The notes beneath the pieces are model-generated. The model had not been told where the DNA came from, ran no database searches, and saw nothing but the letters and a program-made list of their open reading frames with translations. A program made the translations under genes and the position numbers. From Ornithinibacter aureus (lineage in GTDB: Bacteria; Actinomycetota; Actinomycetes; Actinomycetales; Dermatophilaceae), in assembly GCF_009858245.1 (NCBI RefSeq), contig NZ_VMSB01000001.1:3601623-3665622 (forward strand): a stretch of 64,000 bases of DNA, written 5' to 3'. Positions 31,996-42,953 of this stretch are shown here, piece after piece (position 1 is the first letter of the stretch; every line of letters begins with the position of its first letter).

Positions 31996-32985
31996 GGGCA
32001 CGCGCAACATGCCCTCCTGCGCGACGGTGGCCACGAGGATGCCGCCTTCGGTGAACATGCGGCCGATGCCCAGGCCCCGCCCGCCCTGCGCCGAGGGGGA
32101 GTGCTCGGCGTAGAGGATCCACTCATCCGCACGGGCCGGGCGGTGGAACCACATGGCGTGGTCAAGGCTGGCTGCCCGCAGGCCCGGCGTGGTCCAGGTG
32201 CGGCCGTGGCGGCGCAGGATCGTCTCGAGCAGCGAGTAGTCGGAGGCGTAGGCCAGCACGGCGTCGTGGATGAGCGGGTCGTCCGGCAGGGTGCCGGTGG
32301 CGCGCATCCAGACCCGCTGGTCAGCGACCCGGTCGGTGGCCGGGGTCGCGAAGAGGTTGCCCTCGACGTGCCGCTGGTCGATGGCCCGGCCCTCGGCCAT
32401 GTGCCGGGCCGCCGGGTGGTCGACGCCCTCGAAGAGCTCGGCCAGGCTCGGGAGCGTGTCGGGGGAGGGGGCCTGCGGGAACGGGTCCTGGTGGTCGAGG
32501 CCGGCGTCGGGGTCCTGGAACGAGGCGCTCATCGACAGGATCGGCTTGCCGTGCTGGATGGCGTGCACCCGGCGGGTCGAGAAGGAGCGGCCGTCACGCA
32601 TGCGCTCGACGCTGAACGTGATCGGCTGGGTGTCGTCGCCGGGGCGCATGAAGTACGCGTGCAGTGAGTGCAGGCGCCGCTTCTCGCCGCCCTCGATGAC
32701 GCGCACGGTGCGGCCACAGGCGATGACGCCCTGGGCGAGGACCTGCCCGCCGAACACCCGACCGTGCGGCTGCTTCTGGCTCTGCCCGCGGAACAGGGTG
32801 ATGTCCTCGGCGAAGGTCTCAGGCAGGGGGGTCGGCAGCGTGCCGTCGGCGGTGTCGGCCGTCGACAGGGGCTGCACGCTCATCACCGCCGAGCCGAGCT
32901 CCTCGAGGTCCAGGGTGGCCAGGAGGTCGAGGAGCGGTGCGGGCTGCGTGTTCTCAGGGGGCTGAGTCGAGTCGCTGGAGGTCAC
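31972..32985 (-). CDS. tesB: Acyl-CoA thioesterase II
   Basis: A 337-aa double-hotdog thioesterase. QPHGRVFGGQVLAQ is the first hotdog signature, then LHAYFMRPGD, with DHAMWFHRPARADEW and GRMFTEGGILVATVAQEG in the second half. Hydrolyses medium- to long-chain acyl-CoAs. The N-terminal ~45 residues (Pro/Thr-rich, then an LLDLLATLDLEELG helix) are an extension relative to E. coli TesB. Convergent with treZ. Confidence 0.93.
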   Translation of the reverse strand: MTSSDSTQPPENTQPAPLLDLLATLDLEELGSAVMSVQPLSTADTADGTLPTPLPETFAEDITLFRGQSQKQPHGRVFGGQVLAQGVIACGRTVRVIEGGEKRRLHSLHAYFMRPGDDTQPITFSVERMRDGRSFSTRRVHAIQHGKPILSMSASFQDPDAGLDHQDPFPQAPSPDTLPSLAELFEGVDHPAARHMAEGRAIDQRHVEGNLFATPATDRVADQRVWMRATGTLPDDPLIHDAVLAYASDYSLLETILRRHGRTWTTPGLRAASLDHAMWFHRPARADEWILYAEHSPSAQGGRGLGIGRMFTEGGILVATVAQEGMLRVPSPEDDRG

Positions 32986-33050
32986 CGTCGCAACGATATC
33001 CGGCGTGGTGGTGGGCGCGGTCAGGCGCGGTCAGGTGTGGTCAGGGGCGG

Positions 33051-34532
33051 TCAGGCGACGAGCGGCCGTCGTCTCCCGCGTGCGTCCGGACGGGTGGTCG
33101 CCGGCGCAGCCACCCTGCCCGACGCTCGGGGAGCGCGTGCACACTCAAGAGCCCCCGCGAGGCGCGCCACGGCATCCACCATGACCTCGGGCGGTAGCAC
33201 GAACGGCAGGCGGATCCAGCGATCCAGCCCCCCGACGACCGCGAAGCGCGGGCCCGCGGCGACGAGCAGGTCGGCATCCTCGGCGGCCACGGCGACGGTG
33301 GTGGCGTCGACGTGCGGCGGCAGTTCGCACCACAGCGACAGCCCGCCGCGCGGCATCCGAAAACCGATCTTCGGGAGGTGAGTTCGCAGCGCGTCGGCGA
33401 GGGCGCCCCGTGAGGTGCGCAGGTCGTCGCGGCGCTGCGGGGACAGGCCGGGGTGGGCGCGCATCAGCTCCAGGAGGACGAGCTGTTCGAGCACTGGGGC
33501 ACCGAGGTCGGTGGTCACCCGGGCCTCGACCAGCGCTGGCAGGGTGCCCTTGGGTGCGCGGATCCACCCGGTGCGCAGGCCTCCCCAGTGCGACTTCGAC
33601 GCGCTGCCGACGCAGATCGCCCGCGGGTCGTGGGCGGCGAAGGGTAGCGGCATCGGATCCGCGTCGTCGAGGTCGACCTCGACGATCGTCTCGTCGATGA
33701 CGGGGATCGTCGCGGATGTCGTGAGCGCGCGGGCGAGCATGGCGCGCGCGTCGTCGCTCATCAGGGCGCCGGTGGGGTTGTGGAAGTCGGGGATGAGCAC
33801 GGCCAGGCTCGCCCCGGCGGCACGGATGGTGCGGGCCGACTCGGTGGCGTCCCAGCCGTCGGGGTCGATCGCCAGCGGGGTGAGCCGGGCGCCCGAGCGG
33901 CGCAGGGCGTCGATGGTGTTGGGGTAGGTGGGGCTCTCGACGACGACGCGGTCACCGTGGTGGAGCAGCGCCCGCAGCACGATGCCGATGCCGGCGACGG
34001 CGCCCGAGGTGACGAGGACGTCGTCGGGGCTGGTCGGCAGCCCGCGCTGGGTGTAGCGGTCGGCGATGACCTCGCGCAGGTCCGGGATGCCGAGGGTCAG
34101 GTAGCCGGCCCCGGCCAGGTGTTCGGGGAGTTGGGTGACGGCTCGTTCGTAGGCCTCGACGACACCCGCGGGGGCGCGGGTGGCCGCGCAGGTGAGGTCG
34201 ATGACGCCCTCGCCGGGGTCGGCGGGGAAGAGCGAGCCGGCAGCACGCACCCGGCTCCCGGAGGGGAGCGAGGCCACGGAGCCCGAGCCGCGGCGTGAGG
34301 TGAGGTAGCCGGTGTCGCGCAGCACGGCATACGCCCGGGTCACCGTCGTGCGGCTGACGTCGAGGGATGCCGTGAGCTCGCGCTCGCTCGGCAGTCGGGT
34401 GCCTGCGGCGATGCGGCCGTCGGCGATGGCCAGGCGCAAGGCGTCGGCCAGGGCGCGGTAGGCGGGGCGTCCCGGGGCGAGGGTGCCGACGAGCCGGGCG
34501 GTGCGTGCTGCGGAGACGGAGTGCGTCGACAT
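33051..34532 (-). CDS. MocR/GntR-type PLP-dependent regulator (YczR-like)
   Basis: A 493-aa protein: a winged HTH (LPSERELTASLDVSRTTVTRAYAVL, residues about 40-65) fused to an aminotransferase-fold domain with the PLP-binding Lys in CVGSASKSHWGGLRTGW. It is divergent from a YczE-type membrane protein, the arrangement described for YczR/YczE pairs, so it probably controls that gene. The effector is unknown. ATG 34532. Confidence 0.88.
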   Translation of the reverse strand: MSTHSVSAARTARLVGTLAPGRPAYRALADALRLAIADGRIAAGTRLPSERELTASLDVSRTTVTRAYAVLRDTGYLTSRRGSGSVASLPSGSRVRAAGSLFPADPGEGVIDLTCAATRAPAGVVEAYERAVTQLPEHLAGAGYLTLGIPDLREVIADRYTQRGLPTSPDDVLVTSGAVAGIGIVLRALLHHGDRVVVESPTYPNTIDALRRSGARLTPLAIDPDGWDATESARTIRAAGASLAVLIPDFHNPTGALMSDDARAMLARALTTSATIPVIDETIVEVDLDDADPMPLPFAAHDPRAICVGSASKSHWGGLRTGWIRAPKGTLPALVEARVTTDLGAPVLEQLVLLELMRAHPGLSPQRRDDLRTSRGALADALRTHLPKIGFRMPRGGLSLWCELPPHVDATTVAVAAEDADLLVAAGPRFAVVGGLDRWIRLPFVLPPEVMVDAVARLAGALECARAPRASGRVAAPATTRPDARGRRRPLVA

Positions 34533-34535
34533 GGT

Positions 34536-34579
34536 GGCCACTCTTGCACGATTGGCTATCGAAGTGAAGGCCACTTCTG
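34536..34579 (+). promoter_or_regulatory. Direct repeats in the MocR-yczE intergenic region
   Basis: GGCCACTCTTG (34536-34546) and GGCCACTTCTG (34569-34579) are spaced 33 bp start to start, three helical turns. MocR regulators typically bind direct repeats of this kind. Confidence 0.6.
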
Positions 34580-35314
34580 GGGCATGCTGGGGTGCATGAC
34601 CCCGATCCAGGCCCTCCGTCGCGGCGCGAGCCGTCGTGTCGAGCTCGTCCCGATGAACCCGATCGAGCAGCTGCGTGCCGGTCGCCTGCCGCACCGGGTG
34701 GCCCAGCTGCTCGTCGGGCTCGTGCTGTTCGGCATCTCGATGGCGTTGCTGCTGCACGCCGACCTGGGTCTCGAGCCGTGGGGGGTGCTCCAGTACGGGC
34801 TGATCCAGCACATCCCCATGTCGTACGGGCTCATGAGCATCGTCGTGTCGTTCGTCGTGCTGCTCCTGTGGATCCCGCTGCGCCAGTGGCCGGGGCTCGG
34901 GACGGTGCTGAACGCCGTCGTCATCGGGCTCGCGATCGACGCCACGCTCGCCGTGGTGCCAGCCATCGAGGGACTCGGCTGGCGGATCGCGGTGATGCTG
35001 CTCGCGATCGTCGGCAACGGGGTGGCGGGGGCCATGTACATCGGCAGCCAGCTCGGGCCGGGCCCGCGCGACGGGTTGATGACCGGCCTGGCGCGGCGCA
35101 CCGGGCGCTCGATCCGGCTGGTGCGCACGTCACTCGAGGTGACGGTGGTCGTGCTCGGCTTCGCCCTCGGCGGCATCCTCGGTGTGGGGACGGTGCTGTA
35201 CGCCCTGCTCATCGGCCCGGTCGTGCAGTTCTTCCTGCCGGTGCTGACCGTGCGAGTGCAGCCGCCCGCAACGGCGACAGACGGTGAGGGAGCGGCCTCG
35301 GCCCAGGAACCCGC

Positions 35315-37486
<2,172 letters not shown>

Positions 37487-37528
37487 GATCACCCCACCGT
37501 AGGTGCAGTCACCGACAGCGGCGGCTCG

Positions 37529-38047
37529 TCATCCACAGGGCTCGAGGACGAAGATCCGCACGGTCCGCCCGGAGATGCGCGCCAGGTACTTCGGGTAGCC
37601 GACGTAGATCGTCGCAGCCGTCGCCAGCACCTGCGCCCGCTCGGCCTCGGTCGCCGCGCGGGCGACGACCTCGACCTCGCGGTCTCGGAAGGCCACCGTG
37701 GCGGCCGGGTTCGCCTCGAGGTTCAGCGCCCACGTCGGCGTGCTCGGCCCGCCGAAGTTCGTGCCGAGCAGGGCCAGGGTCGCCTCGTGGGGGATGGCGA
37801 CGAGCTGGGTGTGCCGCCGCGTCCCGGTGCGCCGGCCCGTCGTTGTCAGCGCGATGATCGGAAGCCCGGCCAGCATCTCGATCGCGGTGGTGCGGCCCCG
37901 GCTGAGGCGGGCGACGGTGCGGTCCATGGCGGGCAGGTAGCGCGCCAGCAGCTTCGATCCGACGCGCGCGGATCCCGCCCGACGCACCCCGCGCTGAGCC
38001 GGGTTCGGTGTGGTGATGCGGTAATCGAGGTCGGCTGCGAGTCCCAC
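37529..38047 (-). CDS. F420-dependent DDN-family nitroreductase-like protein
   Basis: A 172-aa protein. LTTTGRRTGTRRHTQLVAIP, TNFGGPSTPTWALNLEANP and VGYPKYLARISGRTVRIFVLEP are the conserved blocks of the deazaflavin (F420)-dependent nitroreductase family. The natural role is usually quinone or flavin-type reduction, unknown here. GTG 38047 is preceded by TACCGT at six bases (leaderless). Confidence 0.88.
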   Translation of the reverse strand: MGLAADLDYRITTPNPAQRGVRRAGSARVGSKLLARYLPAMDRTVARLSRGRTTAIEMLAGLPIIALTTTGRRTGTRRHTQLVAIPHEATLALLGTNFGGPSTPTWALNLEANPAATVAFRDREVEVVARAATEAERAQVLATAATIYVGYPKYLARISGRTVRIFVLEPCG

Positions 38048-38127
38048 GGGTGGACGGTAGCAAGCGTTGACACGGCCGGCGGCCAAGCCCGAATCTGGGA
38101 GGGGCCTTGAGGCAGCGAGGAGTGCGC

Positions 38128-39849
38128 ATGCGTGTTCGATCGTCGCAGGGGGAGTCGTCGGTGCGCTCGGTGCGCTCGGTGGGCCGAGCGGCGACGGCCC
38201 TCACCGCGGGTGTGGTGCTGGTGCTGGGAGGCGGCCTCGCCACGGCATCCGTGATGGTGGCGGGTGCGAGCGCCGGTGCGTCCCCCGTAGTGAGCGGGCC
38301 CGACAGCGTGACCGCGCAGGAACCCGTCGTGAACGAGGCCCGCCTCGCGGAGGTCGAGGCCTACTTGGAGCGGGAGCGGCGCTCGCTCGGAGTGCCGGGG
38401 TTCGCCGCGGCCCTCGTGGTCGGGGACCATGCCGTGCTCGAGGTGGGGCTCGGGACAGCGGACGAACAGGGCAACCCGGTGGCTCCCACGACCCCCTTCC
38501 TCATCGCCTCCCTCGCCAAGTCCGTGACCGCGATCGCCGTCCTGCGCCTCGTCGACGACGGCCTGGTCGGCCTCGACAAGCCCGTGACGACCTACGACCC
38601 CGAGCTGGCGCCCGGTGGTGACAGCGTGACCGTGGCCGACCTCCTCCACCACCGGGCGGGGCCGACGACCAGCGACGGGCTCGAGTCGTTCGGCGGGGAC
38701 GTCGGGGCCAGCGTGGAGCTCAACGCGCTTCGTCTCGCGGACCGGCTCCAGCCATCGGACTTCACCTACACGAATGCCGGTTACGACGTCCTCGCGCTGC
38801 TCGTGGAGCGAGTCAGTGGCCGGGGCTTCGAGGACCATCTGCAGGACGAGGTCCTCGGGCCACTCGGGATGACGGCGACGACCACGGATGCCGGGCTGGC
38901 TGCGGGCGCCGGCCTGGCCACCGGGCACTACCGCTGGCTGGGCCTGGGGTACCGGCCCGTGGAGACGCCCCTGCCCGCCGGCATGGTCGGGTCGTACCGG
39001 ATGTTCTCGACGGCGCAAGACCTCGGGCGCCTGTTGGCCGCGCACCTCGTGGCACACCCGATTCTCACGGAGAGCTCGTGGCGCTGGCTGCACGAGGGCC
39101 GACCCGTCGCTGCCGGAGACCGTGGCGACAGCGGCGACAGCGGCGACAGGGGCGACAGCGGCGACAGCGGCGACAGCGGCGTGAGGTACGGCGGAGGGCT
39201 CTTCCTGTTCCCCGCGGACGAGTCGGCGGGACCGAGCCTGGAGGGGCAGCTGGTCCTGTCCCACGACGGCTCCGCCTTGGGGTTCCGGGCGATGCAGTGG
39301 CTCCTGCCCGAGGAGGACACCGGCTTCGTCCTCCTCGCCAACGGAAACGACCAGGCCGACGAGTACCAGCTGGTGCGGGTCGCCTACAACGTGCAGCGGC
39401 TGCTGTTCGGGGCGCCCCTCGTCGAGCGGACGGCCGAGGTCGACCCTCTCCTGCGGTGGGGGAAACAGGCCCTGGTGCTCCTCGTGGTGGTCCAGCTCAC
39501 TCTCGGCGCCATGGCGTGGTGGGCGCTGCGGCATCGTCGGGCCGGTGTGGGCGGGACGCGCTCGGGCCGTGTCGTCCTCGCCGTGGCCGCCGTCGTCGAC
39601 GTGGTGGCCCTCGGGCTCGTCCTGGTGCTCCTGCCGCGGCTGCTCGAGACGCCCCTGCGCGTCGTCCTAGAGGCACCGGACGTCCGCCTGCTCGTCGCCC
39701 TGGTGGTGCTCGGGGCGCTGTCCGGCGTCGTGCGCGCCGTGGTGTGGGGGCTGGGCGTGCGTGCCCCGGCGCCTGCCGGCGCGCCGGGTCCCCCTCAGGC
39801 CCAGCCGGGCTCGTCCACCCCGCCGGGAACGTCGGCGTCAGCGTCGTAG
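38128..39849 (+). CDS. Membrane-anchored serine hydrolase (class C beta-lactamase fold)
   Basis: A 573-aa protein. N-terminal signal/anchor (TALTAGVVLVLGGGLATASVMV, about 24-45); catalytic SxxK in IASLAKSVTAI, YxN in FTYTNAGYD, HxG in LSHDGSALGF. Three membrane helices lie at the C terminus (about 452-550). A GDS/GDR tripeptide repeat between the YxN and HxG motifs comes from a 9-bp microsatellite. Probably acts outside the cell on peptides or peptidoglycan fragments, and its substrate is unknown. GAGGAG precedes ATG 38128. Confidence 0.85.
   Translation: MRVRSSQGESSVRSVRSVGRAATALTAGVVLVLGGGLATASVMVAGASAGASPVVSGPDSVTAQEPVVNEARLAEVEAYLERERRSLGVPGFAAALVVGDHAVLEVGLGTADEQGNPVAPTTPFLIASLAKSVTAIAVLRLVDDGLVGLDKPVTTYDPELAPGGDSVTVADLLHHRAGPTTSDGLESFGGDVGASVELNALRLADRLQPSDFTYTNAGYDVLALLVERVSGRGFEDHLQDEVLGPLGMTATTTDAGLAAGAGLATGHYRWLGLGYRPVETPLPAGMVGSYRMFSTAQDLGRLLAAHLVAHPILTESSWRWLHEGRPVAAGDRGDSGDSGDRGDSGDSGDSGVRYGGGLFLFPADESAGPSLEGQLVLSHDGSALGFRAMQWLLPEEDTGFVLLANGNDQADEYQLVRVAYNVQRLLFGAPLVERTAEVDPLLRWGKQALVLLVVVQLTLGAMAWWALRHRRAGVGGTRSGRVVLAVAAVVDVVALGLVLVLLPRLLETPLRVVLEAPDVRLLVALVVLGALSGVVRAVVWGLGVRAPAPAGAPGPPQAQPGSSTPPGTSASAS
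39124..39180 (+). repeat. 9-bp tandem repeat in hydrolase gene
   Basis: About six units of GGCGACAGC (one GGCGACAGG) in frame, encoding GDSGDSGDRGDSGDSGDSG. The unit length keeps frame, so slippage would change loop length only. Confidence 0.9.
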
Positions 39850-41198
39850 GGCGTGCGCGTGAAGCGGAACGACGCGAGGTCGAGATGCGAGACGCTGCCG
39901 TCGGGTCGGCGCACCACCGTCAGTGGCTCACCCGTGTGGTACCCGTCGAGGCCCTCCCAGGCGTCGGGCCCGGTCCGGCGGAACCGCGAGCCTCGCCCGG
40001 CCCCGGGCTCGCCGAGCACGAGGTGCTCGCCGACCATCGTCGCGACCTCGACCGCCGGCCCCCAGTGGCACGTTCCCACGAGCTCGAGCAGCGAGGGGTC
40101 GCCCGCGGCTGCCCACGGCGTGACCGGTGCCGGCTCGAGGTCGGCGAGCGTGCTCAGCAGATCCGGGCCGATCGTCTTCGTGACGGGGCTCGCCGTCGTG
40201 TTGGTGAGCACGACGACCCCGTCGCCCGGGGCACCCACGGCGGGCGGGCGGCATCCGGATGCCGTGGCGCGGCTGTCGCTGGTCAGCTGGACGCGCAGCC
40301 CCGCGAGGAACCCGGGCATGGACCCTCCGTGGCCGGCGTACCGGATGCCGTTGGCGTTCCAGACCTGCCATCCCAGGCCATGAGCCCCCGACCAGGGCTG
40401 GCCGGGCTCGTCGACGACGTGGTGCGGCTCGACCATCTCGGCCAGCGTGGCCGCATCGAGCACGCCGTGGGTGTCGCCGCCGAGGAAGGCCGCCCACCGG
40501 GCCAGGTCGGTGGCGGTGGTCCAGAGCTGACCCGCGGGGGCCATCGCCCCGGCGTCGTGCTCGGGCTCGGGAAGGAGGACGTCGGCGAAGGGGTGCACCG
40601 CGAGCCCCTGCGCGGCGGAGCCGGTGGGGCGGGTCGTCGTGCGCGTCATGCCGAGTGGCTGGAGCAGCTCGTCGTTGACGACGTCGAACCAGCTCTGGTC
40701 GTGGTGGACCTCGAGCAGGCGGCCCAGCGCGGCGTACCCGACGTTGGAGTAGTGGAAGCGGCGCCCGGCCCGAAACCGCTGACCGGTCGCGGCGGCCAGG
40801 GAGTCCCAGTCGCCGCCTTCTGTGCGTTCCCACCACGGGCCCTTGGTCTCGGCCTGGACCCCGCTCGCGTGGGTGAGCAGGTGCTCGATGGTGACGTCGT
40901 CGAGTGCCGTGTGTGGCACGTGGGCGCCGAAACGGTCGGCAAGGTCGAGGCGACCGGCATCCCGAAGGCGCAGGACGCCCACGGCGATGAACGTCTTGGT
41001 GATGGAGCCCATCCGGTACTGGGTGTCGGCGTCGGCGCGGCGGCCGCGGGGTCGACCGTCGACCGTGCCGACGGCCCCGCTCCAGACGAGCTCGCCACCA
41101 CGCACGAGCGCGGCCGTGACCGAGGGCAGGCGGCCGGCGCGCTGGGCCGTGGCGAGCACGTGGTCGAGGCGGGTGGCGGTCGAGGGGAGCAGCGGCAT
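39795..41198 (-). CDS. Serine hydrolase (class C beta-lactamase family)
   Basis: A 467-aa protein. SxxK in YRMGSITKTFIAVG, YSN in RFHYSNVGYAALG, HGG in AGHGGSMPG. No clear signal peptide, so it is possibly cytoplasmic, unlike its convergent neighbour. The last ~110 residues form a separate DUF3471-like beta domain. Leaderless ATG with TACGCT six bases upstream. The 3' ends of the two hydrolase genes overlap by 55 nt. Confidence 0.85.
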   Translation of the reverse strand: MPLLPSTATRLDHVLATAQRAGRLPSVTAALVRGGELVWSGAVGTVDGRPRGRRADADTQYRMGSITKTFIAVGVLRLRDAGRLDLADRFGAHVPHTALDDVTIEHLLTHASGVQAETKGPWWERTEGGDWDSLAAATGQRFRAGRRFHYSNVGYAALGRLLEVHHDQSWFDVVNDELLQPLGMTRTTTRPTGSAAQGLAVHPFADVLLPEPEHDAGAMAPAGQLWTTATDLARWAAFLGGDTHGVLDAATLAEMVEPHHVVDEPGQPWSGAHGLGWQVWNANGIRYAGHGGSMPGFLAGLRVQLTSDSRATASGCRPPAVGAPGDGVVVLTNTTASPVTKTIGPDLLSTLADLEPAPVTPWAAAGDPSLLELVGTCHWGPAVEVATMVGEHLVLGEPGAGRGSRFRRTGPDAWEGLDGYHTGEPLTVVRRPDGSVSHLDLASFRFTRTPYDADADVPGGVDEPGWA

Positions 41199-41302
41199 CC
41201 GCACAGCGTAGGGCGGCAGGTGCGGGCTGGTAGCTGGAGAGGGGTTGGCGCCGTGGTGCGGGGGGTGCGGGGGGTGCGGAGGGAGGGGGACGGGGGGTGC
41301 CG

Positions 41303-41573
41303 TGGGGGGACGTCCGTATGCTTCACGTGGTGAGCCATCACCCTGGACGGCAGTGAGCGCGGATGATGCCTCTCGCCACGCCGCCAGGCCGGCGCATCGT
41401 GCCGGTGAGTGATCCATCCCAAAGATGGATCGCAGGGTGAGCCGCATGGAGGTGGGGTGGTGCGTGCGGTCCATCCCAAAGATGGATCGCAGGGTGAGCC
41501 GCATGGACGTGGGTGGCCGTCGGGGTGGCGAGTCGCGGTGACTCACCACGTGAAGCATCCGGACGTCCCCCCA
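41303..41573. mobile_element. MITE-like element with 32-bp inverted ends
   Basis: The ends 41303-41334 and 41542-41573 are inverted copies differing at one base (31 of 32). The interior has no gene but holds two 38-bp direct repeats, each with a TCCATC/GATGGA hairpin. No transposase is nearby. I could not recognise a target-site duplication. The 41199-41760 intergenic stretch holds nothing else I can support. Confidence 0.75.
41413..41507 (+). repeat. Two 38-bp direct repeats inside the MITE-like element
   Basis: Copies at 41413-41450 and 41470-41507, period 57 bp, apparently identical. Each begins TCCATCCCAAAGATGGA and continues CGCAGGGTGAGCCGC. Confidence 0.85.
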
Positions 41574-41760
41574 GACCACCCTCCAGCACCCGCCCTCAGC
41601 ATTCAGGGTGATCCGACCTTTGGGCAGACGGTTACCCCACGTCAGACCCCTTTTCGTCCAATCACGAAGTACGGGCCGCGCCGTCCAGGTTCGCAGCGGC
41701 GTCCTCACGGCCCAGCCGGCCACCGGGCCGTGAACCTGCGCGGGCTGAGAGGATGAGGGC

Positions 41761-42270
41761 ATGCCAGATCCCGCGCACCCCTCCTCGGCGCAGCCCTCCG
41801 CAGAGCCGCCCGCCCCGGCGCACCCCGCCTCGCACTACCGGGTCGACGTCCCCCTGCGCTGGTCGGACATGGACGCCTACGGCCACGTCAACAACGTGCA
41901 GTTCCTGCGCCTGCTCGAGGATGCCCGCGTCGTCGCCATCCGCGAGTGGTTCCTCGGACGCCCCTCGATGCTCGACGAGGGCATCGTCGTGTCGCGCCAC
42001 GCCATCGAGTACCGCGCCCCGCTGACCTTCCGCCCCGCGCCGGTCGAGGTCGAGATGTGGGTCAGCCACGTGCACGGCGCCGGCTTCGACCTCGGCTACG
42101 TCGTGCGTGACCCGGCAGACGTCGGCGACGCCGTGTACGCCGTCGCCGAGACCGGCCTCGTGCTCTATGACTTCTCGACCGCCCGCCCCCGGCGCCTCTC
42201 GCCGGACGTGCGCACCGAACTGGCCCGCCACTCCGGCGAGCCCGTGAGCTTCCGGTGGGCCGGCCGATGA
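41761..42270 (+). CDS. 4HBT hotdog-fold acyl-CoA thioesterase
   Basis: A 169-aa protein. RWSDMDAYGHVNNVQFLRLLEDAR carries the catalytic Asp and the HVNN signature, followed by EYRAPLTFRP. The Pro/Ala-rich first ~25 residues look unstructured. Substrate unknown. Leaderless ATG with GAGGAT six bases upstream. Coupled by ATGA to the next gene. Confidence 0.88.
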   Translation: MPDPAHPSSAQPSAEPPAPAHPASHYRVDVPLRWSDMDAYGHVNNVQFLRLLEDARVVAIREWFLGRPSMLDEGIVVSRHAIEYRAPLTFRPAPVEVEMWVSHVHGAGFDLGYVVRDPADVGDAVYAVAETGLVLYDFSTARPRRLSPDVRTELARHSGEPVSFRWAGR

Positions 42271-42944
42271 CCGAGACGCTGGACTTCGTCGACGAGCAGT
42301 CCCTCGAGGACCTGGGCCGCTATGCGACCCGCGCCCGGGCCGTTGATGCCGAGGGAGGCATGCGCCTTCAGGCCGCCGGGGAAGTCCTTGCCGCATGGGT
42401 CGGGGTGCTTCCCGGCTCCGGCATCCTCGCCGAGGGCACCGTCCTGGGGCTGCGCACCTTCGCCCTTGCGTCGCCCGCCGACCTCGACGTCATCGTCCCC
42501 CTCGGGGCGATCACCGACCGCACCCACCGCGCAGGTGGCCGCGGCCTCCCGGTCCCCCCGACCCGCGCCCTCGCGCCGTGGTCGGCACTCACCCCGCCGC
42601 GCGGCCCCTGGGAGCCGGCCGGCGCCCTGCCCGGTGACCTCCTTGCCGCAGTGGCCCGCGACGGGCTCGTCGAGGTGTCGGATGCCGTGCGCGAGCGTGG
42701 CGCCGCCGGCGGTTTCGTGCGCGATCGGGTCTGGGCGCGTGACGTCCGGGAGGCCTCCGGGCCGCACCCCGATCTGCTCACCGTCGACGCGGGGATGCCG
42801 GACCCGAGCACCGTGGTGCGCGCCGGGGGCGCTTTCGCCGCCTATGCCCTCGGCTTTCTGGCCCCCGGTGAGCCGGTGACCGTCTTCCGGTCGAACCGGT
42901 GGACCCGGCTGACCGCGCCCGGCGGCCACGTGCTCCTGCGCTGA
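42267..42944 (+). CDS. Conserved actinobacterial-type hypothetical protein
   Basis: A 225-aa soluble protein rich in Ala, Gly and Pro; no family recognised with certainty. The end GAFAAYALGFLAPGEPVTVFRSNRWTRL looks conserved. No Cys and no membrane segment. Translationally coupled to the thioesterase gene by a 4-nt overlap, so a linked role is likely. Confidence 0.7.
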   Translation: MTETLDFVDEQSLEDLGRYATRARAVDAEGGMRLQAAGEVLAAWVGVLPGSGILAEGTVLGLRTFALASPADLDVIVPLGAITDRTHRAGGRGLPVPPTRALAPWSALTPPRGPWEPAGALPGDLLAAVARDGLVEVSDAVRERGAAGGFVRDRVWARDVREASGPHPDLLTVDAGMPDPSTVVRAGGAFAAYALGFLAPGEPVTVFRSNRWTRLTAPGGHVLLR

Positions 42945-42953
42945 GACGCAACA

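Noticed and set aside
39078-41333. Plus-strand frame covering the second serine hydrolase
   Set aside because: Arg/Gly-rich shadow; the minus strand has SxxK, YSN and HGG motifs.
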